A DNA stretch of 64,000 nucleotides from Hasllibacter halocynthiae (GTDB taxonomy: Bacteria > Pseudomonadota > Alphaproteobacteria > Rhodobacterales > Rhodobacteraceae), in contig NZ_PVTT01000001.1 of NCBI RefSeq assembly GCF_003003095.1, forward strand, positions 744,001-808,000. The letters run 5' to 3'. This document shows, in pieces, positions 46,533-54,203 of this stretch. The position numbers and the translations under genes are program-made. Each line of letters begins with the position of its first letter. The first letter of the stretch is position 1. The notes beneath the pieces were generated by a model. The model ran no database searches and was not told where the DNA came from. It saw only the letters and a list, made by a program, of their open reading frames with translations.

Positions 46533-47051
46533 TCAGCGCTTGGAGAACTGGAAGGACCGACGGGCCTTGCGCTTGCCGTACTTCTTCCGCTCGACCACAC
46601 GGCTGTCGCGGGTGAGGAAGCCCGCGGCCTTGAGGGCGGGGCGGTGCGACGGCTCGTAGAGCTGCAGCGCCTTGGAGAGACCATGGCGCACTGCGCCTGC
46701 CTGTCCCGACAGGCCGCCGCCCTTGCAGGTGGCCATCACGTCGAACTCGCCGTTCGTGCCGGTCACCTCGAAGGCCTGGCGGATGATGAGCTGCAGCACC
46801 GGACGGGCGAAGTACTTGTCCATGTCGCGGCCGTTCACCGTGACGCGCCCCGAGCCGGGCTTGATCCAGACGCGGGCGACCGCGTCCTTGCGCTTGCCGG
46901 TCGCGTAGGAGCGGCCCAGCTCGTCGCGGACGGGCTCGCGCGGCTCGGCGTCCAGGGTCAGGGTCTCGCCTTCGCCGGAACCCAGGCGGCCGGCGACGTC
47001 GTCGCCCACGGCATCCTTCAGGTCGTCGAGGCTCTTGATCTCGTCAGCCAT
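46533..47051 (-). CDS. rpsI: 30S ribosomal protein S9
   Basis: S9 binds the 3' major domain of 16S rRNA, with its C-terminal tail reaching the P-site tRNA. The 172 residues carry the conserved core from [14 protein letters not shown] to the tail [24 protein letters not shown], ending in the conserved SKR. The N-terminal extension of about 45 acidic residues is longer than in E. coli S9 and is usual in this group. It follows rplM by 4 nt and is followed by a terminator. Confidence 0.97.
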   Translation of the reverse strand: MADEIKSLDDLKDAVGDDVAGRLGSGEGETLTLDAEPREPVRDELGRSYATGKRKDAVARVWIKPGSGRVTVNGRDMDKYFARPVLQLIIRQAFEVTGTNGEFDVMATCKGGGLSGQAGAVRHGLSKALQLYEPSHRPALKAAGFLTRDSRVVERKKYGKRKARRSFQFSKR

Positions 47052-47055
47052 GATC

Positions 47056-47517
47056 TCAGGCCCTCGTGTTCTTGGAGTTCATCGACTTCACGTCGACCGT
47101 CTCGGGCTGCTGGGCCCCGTGCGGATGCTCGGCGCCCGCGTAGACCTTCAGGTTGCCCATGATCTTGCGCGACAGGCGGTTGCCCGGAAGCATCCGCTTC
47201 ACGGCCATCTCGACCACGCGCTCGGGGTGCTTGCCGCCGAGGATCTCGTCGGCGTTGGTCGACTTGATGCCGCCGGGGTAGCCCGTGTGACGGTAGTACA
47301 TCCGGTCGGTGCGCTTGCGGCCGGTGATCTGCACCTTGTCGGCGTTCACGACGATCACGTTGTCGCCCATGTCCATGTGGGGCGTGAACGTGGCCTTGTG
47401 CTTGCCGCGCAGGCGCATGGCGACGATCGAGGCGAGGCGGCCGAGCACGACGCCTTCCGCGTCGATGACCACCCATTTCTTCTCGATGTCCGCCGGGGTC
47501 GCGGTGAAGGTCTTCAT
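47056..47517 (-). CDS. rplM: 50S ribosomal protein L13
   Basis: L13 is an early-assembling protein of the large subunit. The 153 residues show [21 protein letters not shown] at the start, [33 protein letters not shown] and [17 protein letters not shown], and end with the acidic/Asn-rich tail common in alphaproteobacteria. The start is preceded by a GAGGGA ribosome site. A promoter lies 39 nt upstream. The gene is the first of the rplM-rpsI operon. Confidence 0.97.
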   Translation of the reverse strand: MKTFTATPADIEKKWVVIDAEGVVLGRLASIVAMRLRGKHKATFTPHMDMGDNVIVVNADKVQITGRKRTDRMYYRHTGYPGGIKSTNADEILGGKHPERVVEMAVKRMLPGNRLSRKIMGNLKVYAGAEHPHGAQQPETVDVKSMNSKNTRA

Positions 47518-47555
47518 GCGTATCCCTCGGGGTTGCGTTTCCTTGGTCCCGGGGG

Positions 47556-47583
47556 CTTCTACCGAAGGGGAACGCACGGTCAA
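47556..47583 (-). promoter_or_regulatory. Promoter of rplM-rpsI
   Basis: On the minus strand TTGACC (47578-47583), a 16-nt spacer and TAGAAG (47556-47561) lie about 40 nt before the rplM ATG. This promoter gives a leader long enough to hold the ribosome site, unlike several promoters elsewhere in the window. Confidence 0.55.
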
Positions 47584-47636
47584 GCGTCGGCGTTCAGGAT
47601 TATCGAAGTTCCGCCAGCTGGTTATGGATACGGTAT

Positions 47637-48155
47637 ATGAATACCCCAAGCAATGCACCCGACGAGGCGACCATCGTCGCCACGCTCGCGTTCGATCCGC
47701 GCAGCTTTCGGCGCCTCGACGGCTGGCGGCAGACCTATTTCCCCGAACGTGGGTACAGGCTGCCGGCGCATCTGACCCTCTTCCACAAGCTGCCCCCCGA
47801 TGCGGCGCCCCGCGTCGCGGCGGCGCTGGGGCGGCGCCCGGGGCCCCTGTCGCTGCACTTCGCCGCGCTGCGTCCGCTCGAACGGGGAACGGCCGTGGAC
47901 GTCGAGGCCGAGCGTCTGCACCGGCTGCGCGGCCGGATCGCCGCCGCCTTCGAGGGCGAGCTCTCGCGCCAGGACGCCCGTCCGGACTGGCGGCCGCACG
48001 TGACCGTGCAGAACAAGACCGACCCGAGGGAGGCCGAGGCAGATCGCGCCGCCATCGCAGCCGAGTTCACACCTTGGTACGGTCAGGGCACGGCCGTGCG
48101 CCTTTGGCGCTATCTCGGCGGGCCGTGGCGTTTCGAGGGTGCGCTGCCGCTCTAG
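47637..48155 (+). CDS. 2H phosphoesterase (2'-5' RNA ligase family)
   Basis: This 172-residue protein has the two His-x-Thr motifs of the 2H superfamily: HLTLFH (residues 45-50) and HVTVQN (about 120-125), which together form the active site for cyclic phosphodiester cleavage or ligation. Bacterial members (LigT/ThpR) open 2',3'-cyclic phosphates. The biological substrate here is unknown. It is divergent from rplM; the region before the ATG is AT-richer than the surroundings and may hold a weak promoter. Confidence 0.85.
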   Translation: MNTPSNAPDEATIVATLAFDPRSFRRLDGWRQTYFPERGYRLPAHLTLFHKLPPDAAPRVAAALGRRPGPLSLHFAALRPLERGTAVDVEAERLHRLRGRIAAAFEGELSRQDARPDWRPHVTVQNKTDPREAEADRAAIAAEFTPWYGQGTAVRLWRYLGGPWRFEGALPL

Positions 48156-48168
48156 CTCGCGGCCGGCC

Positions 48169-49551
48169 TCACACCTCGATGCTCGTCGGCGGATGATCGA
48201 GGAGGTCGCGCAGCACGCCCAGCGATTCTCCCAGCGCGTCGGGACCGATGGCCCCGTTCAGCGCGATCCGCACCGCATTGGGCGCGCGCCCGTCCGGCAG
48301 CGCGAAGAGGTCCGCGGGCTTCACCAGGACGCCGCGCGCCTTGGCGGCCGCCTCGAAGGAGCTGGCGCGCCAGCCGCGGGGCATGGTCAGCCAGATCAGC
48401 GGCACCTCCTCGCGCGAGAGGAAGTCGCACCCCTCGAACGCGCGCCGCGCTTCGGCGACCATGCGCCGGTTCGCTGCCCGGACGCGGACCTTGACCCGCT
48501 GCGCGGCGCCCGTCTCCAGTAGGTGCAGGCCGGTCGCCGCGACAGGACGCGGCAGGCCGAAGAACTGATGCTGGGCGGTAAGCACGGCATCCCTCTGACG
48601 CCCCTCGGGGGCGATGAGGAAACCCAGCCGCAGCAGAGGCGACACCCGCTTGGAGAGCGAGCCGACATGCCAGACCCGCTCGGGCGCGAGACCGCGATAG
48701 AGCGGCGCGAGCGAGCCGCCGGAGATGAAGCAGTCGTCGTCGAGGATCTGCACGTCGTAGCGGCGGGCGATCTCGACCATCTCGGCGCGGCGGTCGTCCG
48801 TGGTGCGCAAGGTGGTGGGATTGTGGCATTCGGAAGAGGTACAATAGAGTTGCACGCCCCCCAGCCGGCAGGCCGCGTCGAACGCCGCCGGCTTGGGGCC
48901 GTGGTCGTCCCAGGGCAGGCCGGATATCTCGGCGCGCGCCAGCGCGGCGGCGTGGCGGAAGCCGGAATAGGCCAGCTCGTCCGTGACGACGCGCGGGCGC
49001 GGGCCGCGCAGCGCGGCCTGCATGACGAGGACGACGGCGTGCTGCCCACCGAGCGCGGGAACGACGTGCCGCGGCTCGGCCGGACCGATCTCGATCCCGG
49101 GCTGCCAGTCGAGGATCGCGCGCGCGAGGGCGGCGTCGTCGCTGCGGTTCGGATGCCGTGCCCAATCCTCCACGTCGGCGGCGGCGCGCATGGCCGCGGC
49201 GATCTCGATACCCTGTCCAACATCGGGGACGAGGGCGGTCCGCAGGTTAACCTCGCCCTCCTCGCTGAGGGCGGTCAGGTAGGGCTCGCTCGGCTCGAAG
49301 TCCTCGGGTCGGGCGACGAAGGTGCCCGAACCCTGGGCGCCCATCAGGGCCCCTTCGGCCCGCAGGGTCCCGTAGGCGCGCGCGACGGTGCCGGGGGTCA
49401 CGGAAAGGGTCGTGGCGAGCGATCGGACCGGCGGCAGCTTGCTTCCCGCCCGAAGCTGCCCGTCCTGTATGGCCCTGCGGATCGACGCAGCGAGGGCGGC
49501 GTATTTCGGCCCCCGCGCCGAAGAAAGGTCCGGCGACCAGATCGTACCCAT
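48169..49551 (-). CDS. MocR/GabR-type regulator (GntR helix-turn-helix with aminotransferase fold)
   Basis: This is a 460-residue MocR-type protein. Residues about 10-80 form a GntR winged helix (KLPPVRSLATTLSVTPGTVARAY). The rest is a class I aminotransferase fold with the PLP lysine in VGSLSKRVSP (about residue 300) and the conserved YCTSSECHNPT block. MocR proteins sense PLP or amino-compounds and regulate neighbouring genes. A good AAAGGA ribosome site supports the ATG at 49551. It is divergent from a DUF1127 gene, which is its most likely target. Confidence 0.9.
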   Translation of the reverse strand: MGTIWSPDLSSARGPKYAALAASIRRAIQDGQLRAGSKLPPVRSLATTLSVTPGTVARAYGTLRAEGALMGAQGSGTFVARPEDFEPSEPYLTALSEEGEVNLRTALVPDVGQGIEIAAAMRAAADVEDWARHPNRSDDAALARAILDWQPGIEIGPAEPRHVVPALGGQHAVVLVMQAALRGPRPRVVTDELAYSGFRHAAALARAEISGLPWDDHGPKPAAFDAACRLGGVQLYCTSSECHNPTTLRTTDDRRAEMVEIARRYDVQILDDDCFISGGSLAPLYRGLAPERVWHVGSLSKRVSPLLRLGFLIAPEGRQRDAVLTAQHQFFGLPRPVAATGLHLLETGAAQRVKVRVRAANRRMVAEARRAFEGCDFLSREEVPLIWLTMPRGWRASSFEAAAKARGVLVKPADLFALPDGRAPNAVRIALNGAIGPDALGESLGVLRDLLDHPPTSIEV

Positions 49552-49586
49552 AACAATCCTTTCCTCGACGAACCGAGCCCGCCGAC

Positions 49587-49614
49587 CGTATCGCTTATGC
49601 GAACCAACGGTCAA
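49587..49614 (-). promoter_or_regulatory. Promoter of the MocR-type gene
   Basis: On the minus strand TTGACC (49609-49614), a 16-nt spacer and GATACG (49587-49592) lie 36-63 nt before the start. The 92-nt divergent region also contains two GTATC hexamer-like repeats (about 49588 and 49618), possible operator halves for the regulator. Confidence 0.4.
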
Positions 49615-49643
49615 ATTGTATCTCGACGACGAAGGAACGTACC

Positions 49644-49880
49644 ATGTTCGCGCCCCACACCGCCGCCCTGCAGCGTCCTGTTCCGGGAATTGCCTTCGGG
49701 CCGTTCCTGGGCGCCGCGAAGGCCGCGCCCGGCATCCTGCTCGCCGGTGCGGTGCGGTGGGATGCCCGCTGGCGTGCGCGCCGGACGCTGGGGGCGCTGC
49801 CTGCCGGGCATCTGGCGGACATGGGCATCGATCCGCGGGCGGCACGCCGAGAGGCCGCCCGCCCGATCTGGGAGGCGTAG
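49644..49880 (+). CDS. DUF1127 domain protein
   Basis: This is a 78-residue protein. The C-terminal half (about residues 46-78: RTLGALPAGHLADMGIDPRAARREAARPIWEA, given by its main features only) has the DUF1127 pattern of an arginine-rich helix followed by L-x-D-x-G-I-D/D-R. Other small DUF1127 proteins in alphaproteobacteria affect RNA turnover and phosphate or carbon storage. The N-terminal half is proline- and alanine-rich. It has an AAGGA ribosome site and its own terminator, and is divergent from a MocR regulator. Confidence 0.82.
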   Translation: MFAPHTAALQRPVPGIAFGPFLGAAKAAPGILLAGAVRWDARWRARRTLGALPAGHLADMGIDPRAARREAARPIWEA

Positions 49881-49901
49881 GGACCTCGTCCTCCCCCACT
49901 T

Positions 49902-49932
49902 GGGCCGGCCTTCGCGCCGGCCCCTTTCTTTT
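49902..49932 (+). terminator. Rho-independent terminator after the DUF1127 gene
   Basis: An 8-bp stem (GGGCCGGC 49902-49909 with GCCGGCCC 49916-49923), a 6-nt CTTCGC loop and a tail CTTTCTTTT form a clear intrinsic terminator 21 nt after the stop. Confidence 0.85.
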
Positions 49933-50105
49933 CAGCTCGCCGGACGTTGCAGACGACCGCGGCGGTACGGATGCCGGCTGCCCCGTCCGGACCGACGGCG
50001 AAGGCCGGCCCGACGGTTCGTGTCGGCCGGACGCTTCCGTGGACGGCCCGTCACGTCACCGGGTGCAGAAGGCTGCGCCGGCAGGTCGGCGCGCCGGGGC
50101 GGCCC

Positions 50106-51572
50106 TTACAGATCGTGGATCCCGCGGAACTTGGCCTCGACGTAGTCGAGAAGCGGCCCTTCGGAGACGTCGTGCCCCGTCGCCCGCTCGATCGCCTCGC
50201 GGGGGCGGTAGACGCCGCCGTGACGCTGGAGCTTCTCGCGCAGCCAGGACGTAGCAGGCGACGTATCCCCACGGGCAAGCGCCTCGTCGAGCTCCGGCAC
50301 GTCCCGGCGCAGCGCCTCGTGCAGGCAACCGGCATAGACGTTGCCCAAGGTGTAGGTGGGAAAGTAGCCGAAGAGGCCGACGGACCAGTGCACGTCCTGC
50401 AGGCACCCGTTCGAAGGCTTGTCCACCGCCACGCCGAAATCGGCGAGGAAGCGTTCGTTCCAGGCGTCCGGCAGGTCGGCGACGGCCAGGTCCCCCGCCA
50501 CCAGCGCGCGTTCGAGGTCGAAGCGCAGGAGGATGTGGAGGTTGTACTGCACCTCGTCCGCCTCCGTGCGGATGAAGCCGGGGTGGACTCGGTTCGCGGC
50601 GGCATAGAAGGCGGCCGCGTCCGGGGTGGAGAGGTCGCCGAAGATGCCGCGCATCCGCTCGAAGAGCCATCCGGTGAAGGCACGCGAACGACCGAGCTGG
50701 TTCTCGTAGAGGCGGGACTGCGATTCGTGCACGCCCATGGAGACGCCCGCGCCGTTCGGCGTGAGGAGGTAGGCCGGATCGACGTTCTGCTCGTAGGCGG
50801 CGTGCCCGACCTCGTGGATGGTCGAGTAGAGGCAGTTGAACGGGTCGGATGGAACGGTGCGGGTGGTGATCCGCACGTCGAGGCCCGAGCCGCTGCTGAA
50901 CGGATGCACGGCCTCGTCGATTCGGCCACGGGTCATGTCGTAGCCGAATGCCACCGCCAGCTCGGCGGACAGGAGGAGCTGGGACGCCTCGGGGAAGTCG
51001 CCTTCCAGCGCGGGATGCGGCCCTTCGTCGAGGATGGCAGCCCGCAGGGCGGCGAGGCGCGGGCGCATGGCGCCGAACATCCTTCCCAGTTCGGCCGCGG
51101 TCGCGCCGGGCTCGTAGTCGTCGAGCATGGTGTCGTAGCGGTCCGGCCCGCCTATCGCGTCGGCCTCGGCCCGCTTGAGGTTCAGCACCTCCTCCAGGAC
51201 GGGCGCGAAGGCGGCGAAATCCTCCGCGGCGCGGGCCTCGGCCCAGATGCCCTGCGCGCGCGAGGTGACGCGCGCGATCTCGGCCGCGAGGTCGGCGGGG
51301 ACCTTGGATGCCCGCCGGAAGGAGCGGCCGATGTGGCGCAGGTTAGCCTCCTCGACCTCGTCCGCGCCCGTCGCGGCGGCCAGCCAATGGCCGATGCGCG
51401 GATCGGTGCGGCGGGCGTGGAGGACGCCCTCCATCGCGCCCATCTCCTCGGCGCGCTGGGGGGCGGCGCCGCGGGGCATCACCGTCTCCTGATCCCAGCC
51501 GAGGCGGCCCATCACGGCGGAAAGGGCCTCGGTCTCGCGCTGGAAGGCCATCAGTTCGGCATAGGCGGTCAT
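50106..51572 (-). CDS. Carboxypeptidase M32 (thermostable carboxypeptidase 1 family)
   Basis: This is a 488-residue metallo-carboxypeptidase of family M32. The zinc motif HEVGH (about residues 253-257) with the downstream Glu of VHESQSRLYENQLGR (about 280-294) defines the active site; other family blocks are LGWDQETVMPRGA, GYDMTRGRIDEAVHPF and VRITTRTVPSDPF. It removes C-terminal residues from peptides in the cytosol. The ATG overlaps the ctaA stop as ATGA, so it is cotranscribed with ctaA, with no clear functional link. The 225 bases between its stop and the DUF1127 stop hold no gene. Confidence 0.93.
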   Translation of the reverse strand: MTAYAELMAFQRETEALSAVMGRLGWDQETVMPRGAAPQRAEEMGAMEGVLHARRTDPRIGHWLAAATGADEVEEANLRHIGRSFRRASKVPADLAAEIARVTSRAQGIWAEARAAEDFAAFAPVLEEVLNLKRAEADAIGGPDRYDTMLDDYEPGATAAELGRMFGAMRPRLAALRAAILDEGPHPALEGDFPEASQLLLSAELAVAFGYDMTRGRIDEAVHPFSSGSGLDVRITTRTVPSDPFNCLYSTIHEVGHAAYEQNVDPAYLLTPNGAGVSMGVHESQSRLYENQLGRSRAFTGWLFERMRGIFGDLSTPDAAAFYAAANRVHPGFIRTEADEVQYNLHILLRFDLERALVAGDLAVADLPDAWNERFLADFGVAVDKPSNGCLQDVHWSVGLFGYFPTYTLGNVYAGCLHEALRRDVPELDEALARGDTSPATSWLREKLQRHGGVYRPREAIERATGHDVSEGPLLDYVEAKFRGIHDL

Positions 51573-52711
51573 GCGGGGGCACCCCGGACGGATTGTGCCG
51601 GCGGATGCGCGGCGAGGAAGCGGGCGCGGATCACCAGCACCCAGAGGAACACGGCGCCGAGCTGGTGGACGATCGCGACGTACCAGGGCGACATGAGGCG
51701 CACGGTCACGATGCCGATCACCGTCTGGACCAGGACCATCGCGAAGGCGGCGATGAAGGCCGCCCGGACGGCCGTGCTCGGCGATGCGCGGCCCACACGC
51801 CAGGCGTAGATCGAGAAGGCGAGAAGGACGTAGCCCGACAGGCGGTGGAAGAACTGCACGGTGCCGTCGTTCTCGAAGAGGTTGCGCCACCAGGGCTCAA
51901 GCGACCACATGCCCGGCGGCGTCAGGCCGCCCGCCATGAGGGGCCAGTCGTGGTAGTTGCGCCCCGCGTCGATCCCCGCGACGAGGGCGCCGAGGAGGAT
52001 CTGGACCGCGACGAGGGCGATCCACACGCTGGCGACGGTGACGCGCCGCCCCTCGCGCGCGCGGCGGGCGGCGATCAGCTCGGCCGGGCGGCGCGATAGT
52101 TCCTGCGCGAAGAGGGCGATGAGGCCAAGGATCACGAAGGCCAGTCCCAGATGCGTCGCGAGGCGGTAGGACGCGACGTCCAGCATCGTCCCCTCCAGCC
52201 CGGACGAGACCATCCACCAGCCGATGAAGCCCTGCAGCCCGCCGAGCGCGCCCAGCAGCAGGAGGCGCCCCGTCCAGCCGGGCGGGACCTTCCTGGCCGC
52301 GAGGAAGCCGACGAAGCCCACGGCCCAGACGAGGCCGATGACCCGCCCGAGCTGCCGGTGCCCCCACTCCCACCAGTAGATGAACTGGAACTCCGAAAGG
52401 GACATGCCCCTGTTCTGAAGCTGGTATTCGGGGATCCGACGATAGGCGTCGAACTCGCGCTGCCAATCGGCGGCGGAAAGGGGCGGGATCGCGCCCGAGA
52501 GAGGCGCCCATTCGGTGATCGACAGGCCCGAGTCGGTCAGCCGGGTCATCCCGCCGACCGCGATCATCACGACGACCAGCCCGAAGAGGACCCATAGCCA
52601 CAGGCGAACCCCGCGGCGGGCACCCTGGGGCCGGTCGATGACGCCCGGGGCGGGGGCGGCGCGGCGTTCGGCCGGATCGGTCCCGACCTCCTCGAAGATG
52701 GAGCGTGCCAT
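51569..52711 (-). CDS. ctaA: Haem A synthase (CtaA/COX15)
   Basis: CtaA oxidises the haem O methyl group to make haem A for cytochrome c oxidase. The 380-residue membrane protein has about eight helices and the four conserved His: EWGHRQLGR (about 117), THLGLAF (about 188), FFHRLSGY (about 296) and VHQLGA (about 358). The COX15-type opening GGMTRLTDSGLSITEWAPL is present, as is usual in alphaproteobacteria. The start MARSIFEEVG follows a promoter with its -10 only 7 nt upstream. Confidence 0.95.
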   Translation of the reverse strand: MARSIFEEVGTDPAERRAAPAPGVIDRPQGARRGVRLWLWVLFGLVVVMIAVGGMTRLTDSGLSITEWAPLSGAIPPLSAADWQREFDAYRRIPEYQLQNRGMSLSEFQFIYWWEWGHRQLGRVIGLVWAVGFVGFLAARKVPPGWTGRLLLLGALGGLQGFIGWWMVSSGLEGTMLDVASYRLATHLGLAFVILGLIALFAQELSRRPAELIAARRAREGRRVTVASVWIALVAVQILLGALVAGIDAGRNYHDWPLMAGGLTPPGMWSLEPWWRNLFENDGTVQFFHRLSGYVLLAFSIYAWRVGRASPSTAVRAAFIAAFAMVLVQTVIGIVTVRLMSPWYVAIVHQLGAVFLWVLVIRARFLAAHPPAQSVRGAPA

Positions 52712-52718
52712 GGGCTGC

Positions 52719-52747
52719 GAGGTATCCCCCGGGGGCCCGGCCCTCAA
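52719..52747 (-). promoter_or_regulatory. Promoter of ctaA, predicting a near-leaderless mRNA
   Basis: On the minus strand TTGAGG (52742-52747), a 17-nt spacer and TACCTC (52719-52724) end 7 nt before the ctaA ATG. Confidence 0.45.
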
Positions 52748-52782
52748 GGGCGGCGGGCGGTCGCGGATCGGGCCCGGCCGCG

Positions 52783-53511
52783 TCAGGTCGGTGGCGGGCC
52801 GTCCCGGTGGCGGACGAGCTGGCGCAGGATCCCGTGAAGGAGCTGGCCGTCCCCCTTCGTGAGCTGCAGGCGGGGCCAGAGGGCCCGAAGGTGCCGTTTC
52901 ATGTGGGGCGCCTTCTCGGGCGGGAAGAAGAAGCCCGCCTCGTCCAGCCGCCGCTCGTAATGGTCGGCGAGGGCTGCCGTCTCGGCAGCGGACAGGCCCT
53001 CGTGCCCCTCGCGCGCGCGCTCGGGCACGCCGCCTTGGCGGCCCCATTCATAGGCCATCAGAAGGACGCATTGCGCGAGGTTCAGCGAGAAGAAGTCCGG
53101 CGCCGTGGGGACGGTGACGATGGCGCGGGCGGGGGCGAGGTCGTCGTTCTCCAGCCCCGCGCGCTCGGGCCCGAAGAGGATGGCGGGACGGCCGCCGCGG
53201 GCCGCGAGGGCCCGCATCTCGCGCACCGCGGCCTCGGGGGTCAGGACGGGGCGGGCGTCGTCCCTCGGCCGGGCGGTGGTGGCGTAGACCGCGTCCGCAC
53301 CGGCCACGGCGGCAGCGACGTCCCCATGGACCCGCGCGTCGTCCAGCACCCGTCCCGCCCCGGCGGCCAGCGCCACCGCGCGCGGGTTCGGCCAACCGTC
53401 GCGGGGGTCCACCAGCGCCATCCGCGAGAGGCCGAAGTTCCGCATCGCGCGCGCGGCGGCGCCGACGTTCTCGCCCATCTGGGGGCGCACCAGGACGATC
53501 AGGGGGGTCAT
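52783..53511 (-). CDS. TrmJ-like SPOUT RNA methyltransferase
   Basis: This is a 242-residue SPOUT-fold methyltransferase. Early residues VLVRPQMGENVGAAARAMRNFG match TrmJ/TrmH-type enzymes (Asn-Ile/Val-Gly-Ala block), followed by the SAM knot segments ILFGPERAGLEN and VTVPTAPDFFSLNLAQCVLLMAYE. TrmJ methylates ribose at position 32 of tRNAs. A C-terminal extension of about 70 residues resembles that of TrmJ. It is divergent from a ThiE-like gene, and a TAGGGG -10-like element lies 6 nt before its ATG. Confidence 0.88.
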   Translation of the reverse strand: MTPLIVLVRPQMGENVGAAARAMRNFGLSRMALVDPRDGWPNPRAVALAAGAGRVLDDARVHGDVAAAVAGADAVYATTARPRDDARPVLTPEAAVREMRALAARGGRPAILFGPERAGLENDDLAPARAIVTVPTAPDFFSLNLAQCVLLMAYEWGRQGGVPERAREGHEGLSAAETAALADHYERRLDEAGFFFPPEKAPHMKRHLRALWPRLQLTKGDGQLLHGILRQLVRHRDGPPPT

Positions 53512-53554
53512 GGCAGCCCCCTACCCCGCCCCGCCCCCGAGGGCGAGCGCCCGC

Positions 53555-53583
53555 TTGATCGCCCCGCGCGGCACCGATAGGGC
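53555..53583 (+). promoter_or_regulatory. Promoter of the ThiE-like gene, short or no leader
   Basis: TTGATC (53555-53560), a 17-nt spacer and TAGGGC (53578-53583) end 8 nt before the ATG of the ThiE-like gene. Confidence 0.5.
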
Positions 53584-53591
53584 CGCGCGCC

Positions 53592-54203
53592 ATGACCGAC
53601 CGCGCGCAGATCTACCTCGCCACCCCGCCCGACCCCGAGGGCGCGGGGTTCTCCGACACGCTCGCCCGGGTGATGGACGCCGCCCCCGTGGCGGCGCTGC
53701 GCCTCGACTTCGCGACGCGGGACGAGGGGCGGCTGATCCACCTGATCGACGCCGCGCGCGAGGTGGCCCATGCCCGCGACGTGCCCGCCATCCTCGCCGA
53801 CCATCTGGGCCTCGTCACGCGGCTCGGCCTCGACGGGGTGCACCTCTCGGACGGCTCGCGGGGGGTGCGCAAGGCGCGCGAGGCGCTGGGCAAGGACGCC
53901 GTCGTGGGGGCGTTCTGCGGCGCGTCGCGCCATGACGGCATGACCGCGGGAGAGATCGGCGCCGACTACGTGGCCTTCGGCCCCGCGGGCGAGACTACGC
54001 TCGGCTCAGGCGAGCGGGCGGGGCCGGACCTCTTCGCCTGGTGGTCCGAGATGATCGAGCTGCCCGTGGTGGCCGAAGGCGCCCTGACGCCGGAGACGGT
54101 GCGCGCCCTCGCCCCGGCGGCGGACTTCTTCGCCTTCGGGCCGGAGATCTGGGACACGGACGACCCAGCCGGGGCGCTGCGGGCGCTGGCGAACGCGATC
54201 TAG
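53592..54203 (+). CDS. ThiE-like TIM-barrel protein with degenerate active-site motifs
   Basis: This is a 203-residue TIM-barrel protein that resembles thiamine phosphate synthase. The blocks DGVHLSDGSRGVRKARE and EIGADYVAFGPAGETTLG lie where true ThiE has its pyrimidine and phosphate sites, but the canonical VGISTH-like and FPTxTK-like motifs are altered (VGAFCGASRHD and GPAGETTLGSG). It is therefore likely not a functional thiamine phosphate synthase; no other thi genes or TPP riboswitch are present. It ends in the CTAG shared with the convergent olsA gene. Confidence 0.75.
   Translation: MTDRAQIYLATPPDPEGAGFSDTLARVMDAAPVAALRLDFATRDEGRLIHLIDAAREVAHARDVPAILADHLGLVTRLGLDGVHLSDGSRGVRKAREALGKDAVVGAFCGASRHDGMTAGEIGADYVAFGPAGETTLGSGERAGPDLFAWWSEMIELPVVAEGALTPETVRALAPAADFFAFGPEIWDTDDPAGALRALANAI

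Noticed and set aside
53592-54203. Functional thiamine phosphate synthase (thiE)
   Set aside because: The phosphate-binding and pyrimidine-site motifs are altered and no thiamine genes or riboswitch are nearby, so only a ThiE-like label is given.
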